From Simmondsia chinensis (lineage: Eukaryota; Streptophyta; Magnoliopsida; Caryophyllales; Simmondsiaceae): a stretch of 64,000 nt of DNA. Positions 20,587-32,749 of the stretch are shown here, in pieces; positions within the stretch are counted from its first letter, which is position 1, and each line of letters opens with the position of its first letter. The notes beneath the pieces were generated by a model. That model was not told where the DNA came from and did not search any database. It worked only from the letters and a program-made list of their open reading frames with translations. The stretch covers positions 12,065,237 through 12,129,236 of the forward strand of contig JAGTTD010000013.1 of assembly GCA_018398585.1 (NCBI GenBank). Direction: 5' to 3'. Made by a program: the position numbers and the translations under genes.

Positions 20587-20841
20587 ATGGAGTCTAAGTC
20601 ACCGCCGGAGAAACGGGAGCAGATCACAGTAGGGGAGGCGCTAGAGGCGGCAGCTGGCACTATCGGTGACAAGCCGGTCGACGAAAGCGATGCCGCAGCC
20701 ATACAGGCGGCGGAGATGATTGCGGTAGGAGCCAGCGCCACCCCGATCACCGGGATTGGTATCAGAGCTCAGGCAGTGGCCATGGTTAATGCACGCAGGA
20801 TTCATGATGAGGATAAAACCACCCTTGCTGAAGTTATTGGG
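20587..20841 (+). CDS. LEA protein with SMP domains, exon 1
   Basis: It encodes the first 85 residues of a seed-maturation-protein (SMP, LEA group 5/D-34 type) protein. After a short charged leader (MESKSPPEKREQ) comes a full SMP repeat: ITVGEALEAAAGTIGDKPVD, then ESDAAAIQAAEM, then the Gly/Ala/Val-rich end. It finishes with the start of a second repeat (TTLAEVIG). The frame is uninterrupted. The donor is GGG|GTTAGT at 20841/20842, phase 0. Such proteins accumulate in drying seeds and are thought to protect against desiccation. The rest is 20 kb downstream at 40934. Codon 1 was chosen because conservation starts just after it. Confidence 0.82.
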
Positions 20842-22127
20842 GTTAGTCTAGTACTTCCTCCTTCCTCTTGGTTGGTGTATCCATTTTGTTTTTCCCGGAG
20901 CACGATGTATCCAATTTAATTTGAGGATATTTTTTTATTGGGTCGAAATTTGAGGAATTTAAAGAGATTTATACTGTTTGTTTCGGTGGAAAAATATATT
21001 CTAGAAATTAATTTTTTTTTGAAAAGGTTTTTCTTTGAAATATAAAATCTGACTGGGGTCTCTTTTGTTGTTTGTTTCGATGGAAAACTTAATTTTGTAT
21101 TGTGATATCTTCTTATATGTTTAAAAAAAATTCACTAATCATTTTACATCTTATTATAAGACAATATAAGTAGTAATACAATATATATAAATAGTAACAA
21201 AATAATAAAATAAATTAACTATCAAAGTTCTATATATTATGAAAGTTATCTCTTTTATATCCTTAAGTTTGAACATTTATCACCTAAGTATCATTTTATT
21301 TTAATATATATAATGAGATACTCTAAGATAAGAAATTTTATAACTTACGAATGCACTATGTTAAAATTTGATGAATTTTCATTAAAATCTGGCTAATTTT
21401 TTCCCAAAAAATGATGTGCTATAAACTATAAGTCTATGACCATATTACAAAAGGTTCTCCGTGTTCTGAGAAAAATTACTTATATATTATTAAAAAATAT
21501 ATCTTGTTAACATTTTCCGATAAAAGAAATTATCACATTATAATAGAAGACACATATATATTGTTGAACTCATGTTCCACGTCAACAATTTACTAAATTT
21601 TAGCAAAAGATACCTAATTTATGACAATTTTTAAACTTCAGTGTACATCATTATATATTACTGAAACTTCATTTTATCATACGATAAATACTAAAATATT
21701 AGGGCACCTTGATAATGTTTCTATATAATATTATATAGCAATTCAACTTGATTAAAATTGTTCTGTTGCAATAATAAAAAAGTAACATGTAAGCTTCATT
21801 TAATTATTCGGTCCAACTCTTGTTCGATATTGTGACGTTAAATGTCTACGGTCAAATCTGGTTTATTTCAATTTGATCTAAATTCGCATAATGATTAACA
21901 CAAAAGTCTTTGCACCACTTAAAATCATGACTTCCCTCATTTTAAAAGGGAAGTCATTCCCCCCCCCCCCCCCCCCCCCCCCAATTCCGAAAAACCTTTT
22001 TCGTCACTAAATGCGCGACAAACAATAAAAATGGGAAAACTACTTCCTAGAATCTATTTTTCCGCCAAAACAAATGGAGCCTTAATGTATGACAAATATA
22101 TGCAATTAATATACATACTAATATATA
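20842..22127. other. Proximal intron sequence, AT-rich, with poly-C tract
   Basis: I see no coding frame or recognised element. GTTTGTTTCGATGGAAAA-like words recur near 20978 and 21070. A run of about 22 C occurs at 21960-21981. Confidence 0.5.
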
Positions 22128-22179
22128 TGTGAAGGAATATTATGATAAGCATACCCACTAGGATTGCCTATAATAGCTA

Positions 22180-23135
22180 TATTGGAATCTAGGGGTAGTG
22201 CGCTTTAATTTTGGAGTTTTGAGTTTTTGCCCCAATCTCACATAGAAAATCTGGAGGAGGAGAGTGTACTTTTTATATCCCCTTGTTATTATACTTGGTA
22301 AAGTATTGTGGGGTCTAGAGTGGGTTCTGTGAACCACACATGCGCGAGCCGACCTGTGTGTCGCGTCATGTCGCGGTGGGGTCTGTGTGGACTTTTTCTA
22401 ACTCGAACCCTTTTTTTTTACGACATTGGTATTTTTTTAAGTTGTCGTAAACCAACTCGAGTTAATTCCTTGTCTTGAGTAGTGCTCGAGGCCTTTGGCT
22501 CGAGCTCAAGGTGTATCCCAGTTGACCTCGAGGGTGATGCCTCGAGGAGTTGTCCACACTCCAAGTCACCAGGCTCGAGGCTACAAGCTTGAGCTCGAGC
22601 TCGAGTACACGTTTTGACTACGTCTTTTCCTGCTTTTTTCCACAACTGACTGGATTTTTAGGTTCTCTTATATCTGCCATTTTCCTTGTTTGAGGTGGAT
22701 TCTTTGTCATGATCTTTATAAATATTGTACCTTAGGGTTTTATTCAAATAATTGAAAATACTAAATACACGGTTTATAAAATACATAAGAAATTATCAGA
22801 ATTTCTCCTCCTTCTTCACGGCTTTCTTTTTCTCTTCTCTCTTCTGTTACTGAGCAAGTTGGGGCATACTCCAACCCATCTCCCCGGAGTACACTGCTGA
22901 GATGGGTGCTGCGTTAACCCTAGGGATCGAAGTGTGGTTCATCCCATTGTACCTCTGTGGGGGCATAAACGACTTAGAGCAGTGGATTCTCCACGGCACG
23001 CAATTTCTTTGGTTATCTCTTTACCTTGTGTTATTTGTAAAAGTAGCTTCTTTCATCATTCTTGTTATCTCAAAATCATTTATATTGTAACTAAAGAGTT
23101 GTATTTTGATCGCTCATTTAGCTATTACACCAACA
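22180..23135 (+). repeat. 5' LTR of nested copia
   Basis: This 956-bp LTR contains eight CTCGAG palindromes between 22456 and 22605, a CT-rich tract and ends ATTACACCAACA. Confidence 0.85.
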
Positions 23136-23154
23136 ATCTAAGTCGTTTAGTATA

Positions 23155-23665
23155 ATGAGTAATTATAATATGACTCACGCAGACTTTATCATACCAGATA
23201 TGTCTAAAACTGAGCCCTTAGATGGGAAGAACTGCAAGATGCGGGCGGATAAGATGGAGTTCTTCCTTGGCCAAATAGAGGTTCACTATACTTTGTTTAA
23301 TGATAGAGCCCCATCAAGGTCCAATAAGGGTTTCGAGAAGGATAACTGTACTTGTAGGGCAATGCTTCTCCATTATATGACAACGCTTTTTTTTATACCA
23401 AATTTATAGTAATATGAAAATCTCTAAAGAAATATGGGTAGCGTTGTTAAACACGTATGGCTGTGATGATAGCACAGCTAAGAAATATGTCTATAGCAAG
23501 TGGCTGTCCTTTTCTATGGTTGATGAAAAACTTATTCTTGATCAAATCCCTGAATATGAGACCTTGTGCACTAACATACTGAATGAGGGAATGAAATTCT
23601 GTGAAACATTCCAAGCTAACTGTTTGATTGGAAACCTGCCTCCCTCTTGGGATAGTTACAATTAA
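23155..23665 (+). pseudogene. Nested copia gag
   Basis: Two open pieces (23155-23409, 23414-23665) in different frames resemble copia gag: EPLDGKNCKMRADKMEFFL, then KEIWVALLNTYGCDD, YETLCTNILNEG and NLPPSWDSY. A stop and a frameshift near 23410 separate them. Confidence 0.75.
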
Positions 23666-24024
23666 AACATAAGAAAAAGGGCGTGATAGTGCAGGAACTA
23701 GTCTCCCACATTAATATGGAAGATCAGAACCACAAACAAGCCAAGGGAAAGTCCTCTGAGCATTCTTCCTTGGCGGCTAACCTTTTTGAGTCAAGAAACA
23801 CATGAAAGAAAGGAAAGTTCAAGAAGCCTTAGAGCAAGGGTAGACCTGATGCTTGAGAAGAAGGCTCCAGCAGCAAGTAAGGCCAATCTCGATGAAAGAG
23901 GCCATTGTGAAATGCTAATGATGGGCAAAAGAGGAACAAAGGAACTTATTGGACTTGTGGCAAGATTGGTCACACCTCGAGGAACTATGGGAAAGGATTC
24001 GGACCTGGAAAGCACATAGAACAC

Positions 24025-25100
24025 ATGCCCCAGGCTAATCTTACCGAGGAAGGAGACGTGTTTGCTGCCATGATCTCCGAGGTGAATATGGTTGGGAACA
24101 CAGTCGAGTGGGTTGTAGAAACTGGTGCCATGAGGCACATTTGCACCTATAAGGACCTGTTCCATGAATATGAGATAGCCACTGATGGGGAGAAGGTGTA
24201 CATGGGCAATTCCAGTTCAGTCCTTGTCCTCAGCAAGGGAAAGGCCCTCCTAAACTTAACTCTTGAAAGACTCTGGATTTGCTAAATATGCTGCATGTTT
24301 CCGATGTGCGTAGGAATCTAGTCTCGGGTGCATTGTTGAGCAAAGTTGGCTTTAAGTTAACCTTTGAGTTTGACAATTTAATCCTCACTAAAGATACTAG
24401 CTTTGTCAGGAATGGGTTTTTTAATGGTGATCTGTTTGTACTTGATGTGATAAATGATAATGCATCTTCTTCTGGTTATATTGCTGAATCTTTTGATTTG
24501 CGGTATGCTGGGCTTGGGCATCCAAATTATAATTCGGTTAAGAAACTTAAACAAATGAGATTAATCCCTAATTGTGATGTAACTGAACCTGATAAATACG
24601 AAATATGTGTTGAGGCTAAACATCCAAAGAAATCATTTTAACAAATCAATAGAAAGGACTTCGAGCCTACTCGAGCTAGTGCATTCTAACCTAGGTGACT
24701 TTGAGAGCGCCATGAGTAGAGGTGGAAGAGGATATTATATCATTTTTGTAGATGACCACTCAAAATTCACTAAGTTGTATCTCCTAAGTACAAAGGACGA
24801 GGTTGAGGAAATGTTTTTGAAATATAAAGCTGAGGTTGAGAACTAACTTGACCATAGGATTAAGGGGATTATATCTGATAAAGGAGGTGAGTATGACATT
24901 ACCTTCCTCAAGAAATGCTGTAAGAAACTTGGCATAGTTCATAAGGTCTCAGCCCTTATACACCTCAACAGAATGGTATATCTAAGAGGAAAAATAGAAC
25001 TCTAAAAGAGATGATGAATGTCATGCTTATTAGCTCAGGCTTACCCTACAGGTAAGGGATTCTTGAATTTAAGAGAAGTAAGATTGGTCCTAAAACTGTA
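24025..25100 (+). pseudogene. Nested copia protease and integrase
   Basis: The protease region reads VEWVVETGAMRHIC. The expected Asp of the D-T/S-G active site is Glu, so the protease would be inactive. Next are the GAG-pre-integrase domain (24279-24641: LHVSDVRRNLVSGALLS, YAGLGHPNYNSVKKL) and the integrase core (VHSNLGDFE, YYIIFVDDHSKFT at 24660-24846). A further integrase relic (DKGGEYDI-like, PQQN-like) runs past a stop. The pieces lie in different frames. Confidence 0.75.
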
Positions 25101-25344
25101 GATGATATTTTTGTTGGTTATGCCATGAATAGTACTACATATAATGGAATCTAGAGATGCCGAATTCTTTGAGAATAAATTTCCCATGAAAAAATCTTTG
25201 CCTGCTTCATTACCTGATTCTGTGCCTGTTGCATCTGCATCATCATCTAGTCATGCACCCCCTAATCTCGAGGCTCGAGAACTTAGAAGAAGTAAGAGGG
25301 CTTGAACTAAGACTAGCTTTAGACCAAACTTCATTACTACTTCC

Positions 25345-26947
25345 TTGCCTAAGCATCATGATTTTGATGAACATGTTGTGAATGCATTCATTCTGGAGGA
25401 AGATCCCTTAACTTATGATGAGGCTATGAGAACTATAGATGCTCTTTTTTGGATAGAGACCATAAGTAATGAACTAGACTTTATAACGAGCAACATCACT
25501 TGGGTATTAGTGGACATTCCTAGAGGATGCAAACCTATAGGTTGTAAGTGGGTGTTCAGAAAGAAACTGAGGACAGATGGGTTCATAGAAAAGTTCAAGG
25601 CTAGACTAGTGGCTAAAGAATACACCAAGAAGCAAGGAATACACTTTTTTGATACTTACTCACCCGTAACTAAGATTGCCACTATAAGAGACCTGATAGC
25701 TCTTAACGTCTGTACATAACCTTGTAGTACACCAAATGGACATAAAAACCGCATTTTTGAATGGTGACCTTGAGGACGAAATTTATATAGAACACCCAAG
25801 GGTTTCGAGATTCCTAGAATGGAGCATAAGGTGTGCAAACTTGTAAAATCTTTTTATGTATTTAAGCAAGCTCTTGAACAATGACATCAAAAATTTGATT
25901 GTACCTTGGTCACATATGGTTTTGTTCTAAACATTGGTGATGCTTGTGTGTATTCAATGCATGTGGATAATGATTGTATGATTATTTGCTTGTACGCTGA
26001 TGACATGCCTATATTTAGAATAAGTGTGAAAATTGTGAATGATACTAAGTCTTTCTTGAGTACATGTTTTGATATGAAAGACCTATGTGAGGCCGATGTG
26101 ATACTTGGGGTTAAAAACACTTGAACATATGAGGGTTTGACCTTGAGTCAATCCCATTATGTGGAGAAAATCTTGAGAAAGTTGGGTCACTTTGATGACA
26201 CACCTGCTAAAACTTCATATGACCCTAGTATTCATTTGATGAGAAACACAGGAGAAAGTGTATCACAGGCAAAGTACCCTAAGATAATTAGTAGCGTAAT
26301 ATTCTTAATGAATTGCACCTGTCTTGATATTGCCTATACCGTTAGTAGACTTAGCCGTTACACCCATAACCTTAGTGATGAGCATTGGAGTGCACTAAAA
26401 AGGTGGTTAACATATCTTAAAGGTACCATGAAGTGGGGGTTTAAGCTATAAAAGGTTCCCTACTGTATTAGAGGAATACTTCTTAGGCTAATTGAGTGTC
26501 TGGTTGTGATGAAATCTATTCTACTATTGGTTATGTATTTGTGCTTACTACTTGTGCTATTTTTTGGAAATCATGTAAACAAAACTAGATTGCTCAATCG
26601 ACCATGGAAAATTTATTGCTCTTGATATGATAGGTTTGGAAGGTGAATGGCTGAAGAGAGTCCTGGGAGACATTGCATTGTGGGGAAAATCTGTGCCTTC
26701 AGTGTCGTTGCACTATAACTCACGAGTAGCCATTGGCGTTGCTCAAAGTGAGGTTTATAATGGCAAGCAGAGGCATATTCGCCTCAGACATGGTTTCGTA
26801 AGAAATTTGGTCACGAACAATGTGATATCACTCGAATTTGTGGGGAGTGAGAAAAATATGGCAAATCCTCTTACAAAAGGCCTTGTAAGGAAATTAATGA
26901 ATGAAACAGAAGGGGGAATGGGTCTAAAGCCCCTATGTGTGTCCTAA
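25345..26947 (+). pseudogene. Nested copia reverse transcriptase and RNase H
   Basis: RT pieces: 25345-25719 (KPIGCKWVFRKK, KARLVAKEYTKKQG, FDTYSPV), then MDIKTAF-like sequence with a frameshift near 25740, then YADDMPIF at 25993-26016 (the YVDD-type active site) and VILGV. RNase H pieces: 26137-26451 (SHYVEKIL, CLDIAYTVSRLSRY) and 26627-26947 (KQRHIRLRHGFVRNLV, NMANPLTKGL). At least five frames or stops break it. Confidence 0.8.
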
Positions 26948-27581
26948 TCTTGGAAAATGCCTGTCTCCAGAGTTACTTTCGATGTTCAATGGGTCAAACA
27001 AAGCCAGAGACCGGAAAATTTGTGATAACCGCTCGAACCCTTCCTATGTTTGCTATATGAGTGCTTGTAGGATCTGTTAAATCTACCATGACGGAGGTTG
27101 AGCTTAATGCTCTTAATGTCATTCATAACCCTTTATGGTGATGTGGAGCAGCACACCTGATGGATGCACCTCTACTTCCATGATGTGAGGCTAAGCCTTT
27201 GGCACGCAATGATGTCCATAGCCTTTTATGGTGGTGCTTGGTACGCACCTAATGAATACACCTACGAGACTGTGGGGCCAGAAAGTCCTCCTTTCTATAG
27301 CAATTCTAATACCAGGTTTTGGATTATTTTTGAGGGACCTCATACATCCTGATGGCGGAGTGTGTTTCAGCCTTGAGAACCACATGAAGGGGTTAGGTAT
27401 ATTCCTCATAATGACTGCTCATGGTTCAAGACCTTACTCACCAATTGGAGGCTGTGGGACATGCTCAGTCATTAGGTGCTGTTTCAAGTCCAAAAGACAA
27501 TAGCATCGTTATGTGTAGGTCACACTGCTCAATAACATTCCTTCTTTCCTTCCTTTATCAAAATTGAACCATGTAGGGGAT

Positions 27582-28579
27582 TGTTGGAATATGGGGGTAA
27601 TGTGCTTCAATTTTGAAGTCTTGTGTTTTTGCCCTAATCCCACATAGAAAATCTAGAGGAGGAGAGTCTAGTTTATATATCCCTTATTGTATTTGGTAAA
27701 GTATTGTGGGGTCTAGAGTGGGTTTTGTGAACCATAGGGGCGCACCCACCCCGCCCCACTGAGCTGGTCAGCGCATCGTAGTATGGTGTGGTGTATTTTT
27801 TCTAACTCGAACCTTTATTTTTACGACATTGGTATTTGTTTAAGTTACCATAAACCAACTCGAGTTAATTCCTTGTCTGGGGTAGTGCTCTAGGCATTGG
27901 CTCGAGCTCAAGGTGTACCCCAGTTGACTTCGAGGGTGCTGGCTTAAAGAGTTGTCCACACTCCAAGCCTCGAGGCTCAAGACTATAAGCTCAAGCTCGA
28001 GCTCGAGTACGCGTTTTGACGGCGTCTTTTCCCACTCTTTCCTTAACTGACTTTTTCCATAATTGACCGAATTTTTAAACTCTCCCATATCTGCCTCTTT
28101 CTTTGTTTGAGGCGGATTCTTTGCAATGATCTTTCCTTTAACCTCCAAGGAATTCCCTCTATAAATACCGTGCCTTGAGGTTTTATTTGAATAATCAAAA
28201 ATTTTGAATACACGATTTATAATATACATACAAAATTATTAGAATTTCTCCTCCTTCTTCATGGGTTTCTTTTTCTCTTCTCTCCTCTGTTACTGAGCAA
28301 GCTCGGGCATACTCTAACCCATCTCCCTGGGGTACACTGCTAAGGTGGGTGCTGTGTTAACCTTAGGGGTTGGAGTGCCGTTCATCCCCTTGTACCTCTG
28401 TGGGGGCATAAACAACTGAGGGCATTGGATTCTCTACGACACGACAATTTTTTTGGTTATCTTTTTCCCTTCTATTCTTTGTAAAAGTCGCTTCTTTCAT
28501 CTTTCTTGTTCTCTCGAAATGATTTATATTGTAATTAAAGAGTTACATTTTGGTGGCTCATTTATCTATTACACCAACA
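27582..28579 (+). repeat. 3' LTR of nested copia
   Basis: A 998-bp LTR starting TGTTGGAATATGGGGG and ending ATTACACCAACA. AGGGGAT just before it may be the purine tract. Many differences from the 5' LTR. Confidence 0.85.
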
Positions 28580-28584
28580 AGCTA

Positions 28585-29110
28585 TACATAAGAAAATTAT
28601 AATAAAGTGCCTACATAATATTCTAATAATATCATACTAGATGTTATACTAATACATTCCCTTAATTTGAGCGATGAGACCCTTGTTTTGATTTGCCCTA
28701 TAAATGCGAAAGCAATCAGCAAATAAGGCTCTTGGTGAATATATCAGCAGCTTTGTTTGATAGTAGGAGTGTATCGAACCTGAATGTCCCCTTAATTACC
28801 TTTGCATGAGAATAGAGAAAATCAATATCAACATGCTTACTACGATCATTACAGATATGGTTGGCAGTAAGATATATGGCTGAAACGTTGTCACAATAAA
28901 TTTGAGCTATACTAGAGGGGGAAGTTAAGAATCACACATAAGAAAGCTAGGCTAATCACACTCGGTGACCACCTGTGCAACAGCTCTGTACTCGGATTTT
29001 GTTGTAGATTTGGCATATGTATGTTGCTTATTAACACGCCAAGAGATGAAGTTAGGACCATGAAATAAGGCAGAAATCCAGTGGCAGAGCGATGAGCCTC
29101 AGGAAATCCA
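28585..29110 (-). pseudogene. Outer copia LTR remainder and RNase H
   Basis: The split LTR ends near 28656. Above it, minus-strand pieces read as copia RNase H: RSATGF with SEYRAVAQVVTECD near 28950-29100, then a CDNVSAIYL-like stretch, HVDIDF and GTFRF..LLLSNKAADIF near 28740-28900. Several stops. Confidence 0.65.
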
Positions 29111-29359
29111 CCCAATGAGCGTCAGCATCCAAGGTGATGGTCGTACAAGAACCCGAGGAGATGATGAGACCATGATCAAGTGTGTGCTTGAGGCTTTAAA
29201 TGATATGTTTTACCATTTACCAATGAGAGGACTTCAGAGCATGCATAAGATGGAACACATAGTTAACATGCATAACAAATATCAGGATGGGTTATGGTGT
29301 GATATTGGAGAGTACTTACCGCACTTCAATATTTAGTTTGATCTCCAAGTAGATCCCCA

Positions 29360-29790
29360 TTAATTAATGATGATTGAGCCCGGGGAGGTAATGGGGTTTG
29401 GACAGGTTTAGCTTTGAGCTTGTTATGATTGCTAAGGTGGTCAAATTCTTTGGCAAGGAAATGATCCCTAAAACATCAAGTGTCTTTAAAGGTGGGATGA
29501 TATATACAGGCAAGGGAAGTAGATAGACAAGATTCGATACTCTCATCGATGCAAAATCATGCAATATAGTCACGATTTGGAGCATAGGTGCCATCATGTT
29601 GTGGAATTAGGGGAGTAGGGCAAGGAATGGATCTATCAACAAACCCCATGACGTGATTAGAGCGAAGAATCATCAGGATCTACTCACACCATGTGAGATA
29701 GTCGGTGGAAGACTCATATTTAACAGTAAAATGGCCGTGGGAGAGAGAAGTCCTATTAAATGGGGAAGCCATAGATCGTAATCAAGGCTC
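29360..29790 (-). pseudogene. Outer copia gag relic
   Basis: The minus strand starts at an ATG near 29771 (MASPFNRTSLSHGHFTVKY) and continues with the copia gag pattern ILRSNHVMGFVDRSIPCP, then DYIAWFCIDESIESCL. Frameshifts and stops follow. Protease, integrase and RT are missing between here and the RNase H piece, so a large internal deletion is likely. Confidence 0.6.
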
Positions 29791-30312
29791 GGTAGGGACA
29801 TGGATAGGGGAGATGGCACATGTGTTAATGGTAAAATTGACGAAGGATTACAGATCCCAGCATAAGTATGAAGAAGAGAAATAGGGATAGAGGTATTACT
29901 GAGAGAGGATTCGTGATGTGAAGAGAAGAGGGAGGGGATGTGCTGCCATGGATTACCAGACTTAGTAGGATGTCAATCACCAACGAGAGAGAGAAGAGGC
30001 TCACTATCGTGTGGAGGGGGACGGTCAGCATCACTGGTGTACGACCCCTGGGGGAAGCAACTCCCAAAGGACTGTAGGTAGCCTGCGCACCTGGAGATTG
30101 TCGAGGGAGAGAGAGGAGCTGCTTGGGTGCGACAGTGAGAAGGAGTGATGTCGCGGTTGGTGTACCTGGAGGTTGGCGAGGGAGAGAGGAGGGCTACCTA
30201 GGTGCAACATTTAACGAAGCTAAGGTTTGGGCTGCATGAAGGAGAGTGGCATTAGGGTTGGAAAGGGAGAAAAAGAAATAAGGGAATTAGATTATGTGAT
30301 GCTTTGAGACCA

Positions 30313-30432
30313 TGTTAAAGAGTATTATTATAAGCATACCCTATGGGGTTGCCTATGTATTATATAGAGAGAGAGCTTACTGTAAAGTCGCTAGATAATA
30401 TGCTGATAATATCTTACTAGATATTATACTAA
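30313..30432 (-). repeat. 5' LTR of the outer copia relic
   Basis: TGTTAAAGAGTATTATTATAAGC...TTATACTAATA; resembles the split left copy. The PBS-like sequence lies at 30299-30311. Confidence 0.6.
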
Positions 30433-30813
30433 TAATATGTATCATTTTCGAAATAATTTTAGAATTGTCTTTTATCATAAAATTGAGTATCTAAATTTGT
30501 TCATACTGTCTATTCCCTTTATTTGTCAGTTTTAGAATCAGACAAAAACTATTAAATTTTGGTTTTATTTGTTAAAAGTAATTTGTCATTTGGATAAAAC
30601 CAATATTTTTTTCATAATTAGCGACAGATTCGCAATACAAAGCAGGTAACTTGAAGAAGCGAGCCCTGAGTCAACTTGTGAAAGGATGGGGAACAAAATA
30701 ACAGAAATAAAACAAACAGGAAAACAAAAAAAAAAAAAAGGCAAAACAGCCTAGGGAGGACCCGGAAACAGGACAAACTAAAAGCAAGGGAAAAATACAG
30801 TTAAGCCACAAAC
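30433..30813. other. Intron sequence without a recognised feature
   Basis: AT-rich, with an A-run at 30727-30740. Nothing coding is seen; part may belong to the LINE-like relic at 30814-31290. Confidence 0.4.
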
Positions 30814-31290
30814 CTACCGAAGCAAAGCACTTAGTATAAGCGGATCATAATCGTCAAAATTCAACCCTAGTCTTTTCCCTCTCTCCAATGTGCACTCCGC
30901 AGCAAGGATCTTACTGGCATCTTTAACATTATTGCCCATTTTTAGCAGATTCCTCTTTTTTTGTTTCACAGAGGCCTTCACAGATCTCTTTGTGCTGTTC
31001 CCAAGTGACATGTCCTTTAGGAAATCTTGTAGCTCCCGTGTAGCTTGCACTTTCATCTTATGCTTCAACGCCCTCTTACCCCTTTTTGTCGCACCCGACT
31101 TAGGGATTTAACATCCTGCCAACACTTTTTCCCTTTTTTGCCCAACTATGTTGGACTCCTCCATAAACAACACCGACACCTGAAAACTCCTGGCCGTATT
31201 TTCCTCTATGCGTGGGGGTCTTGCCAAGGCAGGAGGCTCGAAGCCCAATGAAAACTCATGCCTGGAGGACCCTGAGTCATTATCACTCAT
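30814..31290 (-). pseudogene. Possible LINE ORF1-like relic
   Basis: Two minus-strand frames (31290-31108 and 31068-30814) encode a charged protein with TRELQDFLKDMSL, a Lys/Ser-rich stretch and ECTLERGKRLGLNFDD. The last resembles the end of ORF1 in plant L1-type LINEs. A stop separates the two frames. No endonuclease or RT follows, so this is at best a fragment; a host exon cannot be excluded. Confidence 0.35.
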
Positions 31291-32104
31291 GGTGTCTCGG
31301 GCTTCGTTCTCATGAGATGATGTCTGATCATGAGAGGATGTCTGATCATGAGACTAAACTATTCTGGCTATATCTTTCTTGACCCACGGTAGGGGGAGAG
31401 GAAATTGTTGGTTTACTTGAAGTTCTTGGATTGATAGTTGAGCAACATGCTGGGGAAATGGAGGAAGAAGAGATGCGCACAGGCAATGGCAATCTCAAGC
31501 CCCTCTCCTGATATCAAGTTTGACCAACGGTCGAATTTGATCATATTACTTAATTTAATCATCCAACTCACTTCTAACATAAACCCTATCTATCCAACGC
31601 AAAATCTTGTCCCTTTAATCCAAACACAATCTTTATCACTAACCTCCAACTCAACCTTATCTTATCCCATCAGACCAAGTTGCCCACTTTTTTCATGTGG
31701 AAGAGTTCAATGTTTGTGTTAGTATGAGTTGTATGTAGTTATCCTTTTCGTAAATTAAACTATGTGCTTGTAGTTTGTATTAAGTTTAATACAAAAAATT
31801 CATCTCTTTCACTCTCTTTCCTATGTTAGATTAGATTATAATTCTTATGAGTTTAATATAAATCTTGTAGTACCCAGCATATATTTGATATCAGTCCCCT
31901 TAGCCTCCTTCCTCAAATCGTAAAAAACCTAGCTCATAAAAAAAATTAACTAAACGGCTTTAACATCAGACACTCTATTTAAATATACCCAAAACACTAT
32001 CCCATATTTGATATATGCGATCCTTTACAAACACAATCTTTTACAAACATAATATATTTCTTGCCCTTGTTTAGGGTAATGTGGGGGTCCTCATAAACAG
32101 AAGT
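31291..32104. other. Intron sequence without a recognised feature
   Basis: A short tandem repeat of GATGTCTGATCATGAGA lies at 31318-31352. Otherwise it is AT-rich with no gene-like frame. Confidence 0.4.
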
Positions 32105-32733
32105 CAAATGTATTTTCAGTATTACTCAATTCATGAATCAAGTTGAAAGACAAAGTGGTCAGCAAGTGAAAATTCTCAGAAATAACCAAGAAGGAGAGTT
32201 CTTGTTAAAAGAATTCTATAGTTATTGTAGAAATCAGAGAATTCAGTGATAGTTGACAGTTTGTTACACTCCGCAACAAAACGAGGTTACAGAAAGAAAA
32301 AAACCATACAGCCGTTGAAATTGGCTCGTAGTATGTTGAAAGCCAATAATTTATCTAATGACTTTTAGGCTGGAGCTGTCAATGTTTCTGTCCATATTCT
32401 GAATAGATCTCCTATTGAGTCGGTACTGAATTGAACTCTTTATTGGCTATACTAGACAGTGATTCGACTAGATCTACTTATGATAGATAAAGTACTAGCT
32501 ATGTATTCTATTTGCGTACAAACCCAATTTCTTGGTGCTCTAGAAAACAAAAAACGATGTCACTTTCTTCTATTGAAGCTGAATATATTGTTGCTATAGA
32601 TGCTACATGCAAAGCAGGTTTCCTTAGAAGAAATCTTGCAGATTTGAAGAAAGGTCCAAAGACTCCTACAACAATTTATTGTGATATTATGTCTGCAATT
32701 GCTACAACAATGACTCATCCCTTACATGTGTAG
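32105..32733 (+). pseudogene. Internally deleted Ty1/copia relic (integrase to RNase H)
   Basis: The first part (32130-32420) reads as copia integrase (ILRNNQEGEFLLKEFYSYCR, TVCYTPQQNEVTERKK). It then jumps directly to RNase H (32512-32733: NPISWCSRKQKTMSLSSIEAEYIVAIDATCKA, YCDIMSAIA). The whole RT is missing, so a large deletion joined the two ends. Confidence 0.75.
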
Positions 32734-32749
32734 TCATCATTCTCGCACT

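Larger units (their letters stand above)
22180..28579 (+). mobile_element. Degenerate Ty1/copia element nested in the outer copia LTR
   Basis: The LTRs (22180-23135, 27582-28579) start T(A/G)TTGGAAT and end ATTACACCAACA. They are flanked by the 5-bp duplication AGCTA (22175-22179, 28580-28584). The internal 4.4 kb on the plus strand reads gag, protease, integrase, RT, RNase H in copia order with many stops. The LTRs have clearly diverged, so this is an old insertion. No standard PBS is seen after the left LTR. Confidence 0.85.
22128..30432 (-). mobile_element. Old minus-strand Ty1/copia relic with short LTRs (outer element)
   Basis: The right LTR (30313-~30432, starts TGTTAAAGAGTATT) resembles the left LTR (22128-22179 plus 28585-28656, starts TGTGAAGGAATATT). 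The left LTR is interrupted by another copia. Next to the right LTR the minus strand reads TGGTCTCAAAGC, a degenerate initiator tRNA-Met PBS. Next to the left LTR, AAGGGAATG may be the purine tract. Only gag and RNase H pieces remain between them. Confidence 0.65.

Noticed and set aside
20842..20919. Reading LEA exon 1 through to the stop at 20919 as a single-exon gene
   Set aside because: SMP similarity stops exactly at the GTTAGT donor and resumes at 40934 after an acceptor in the same phase.
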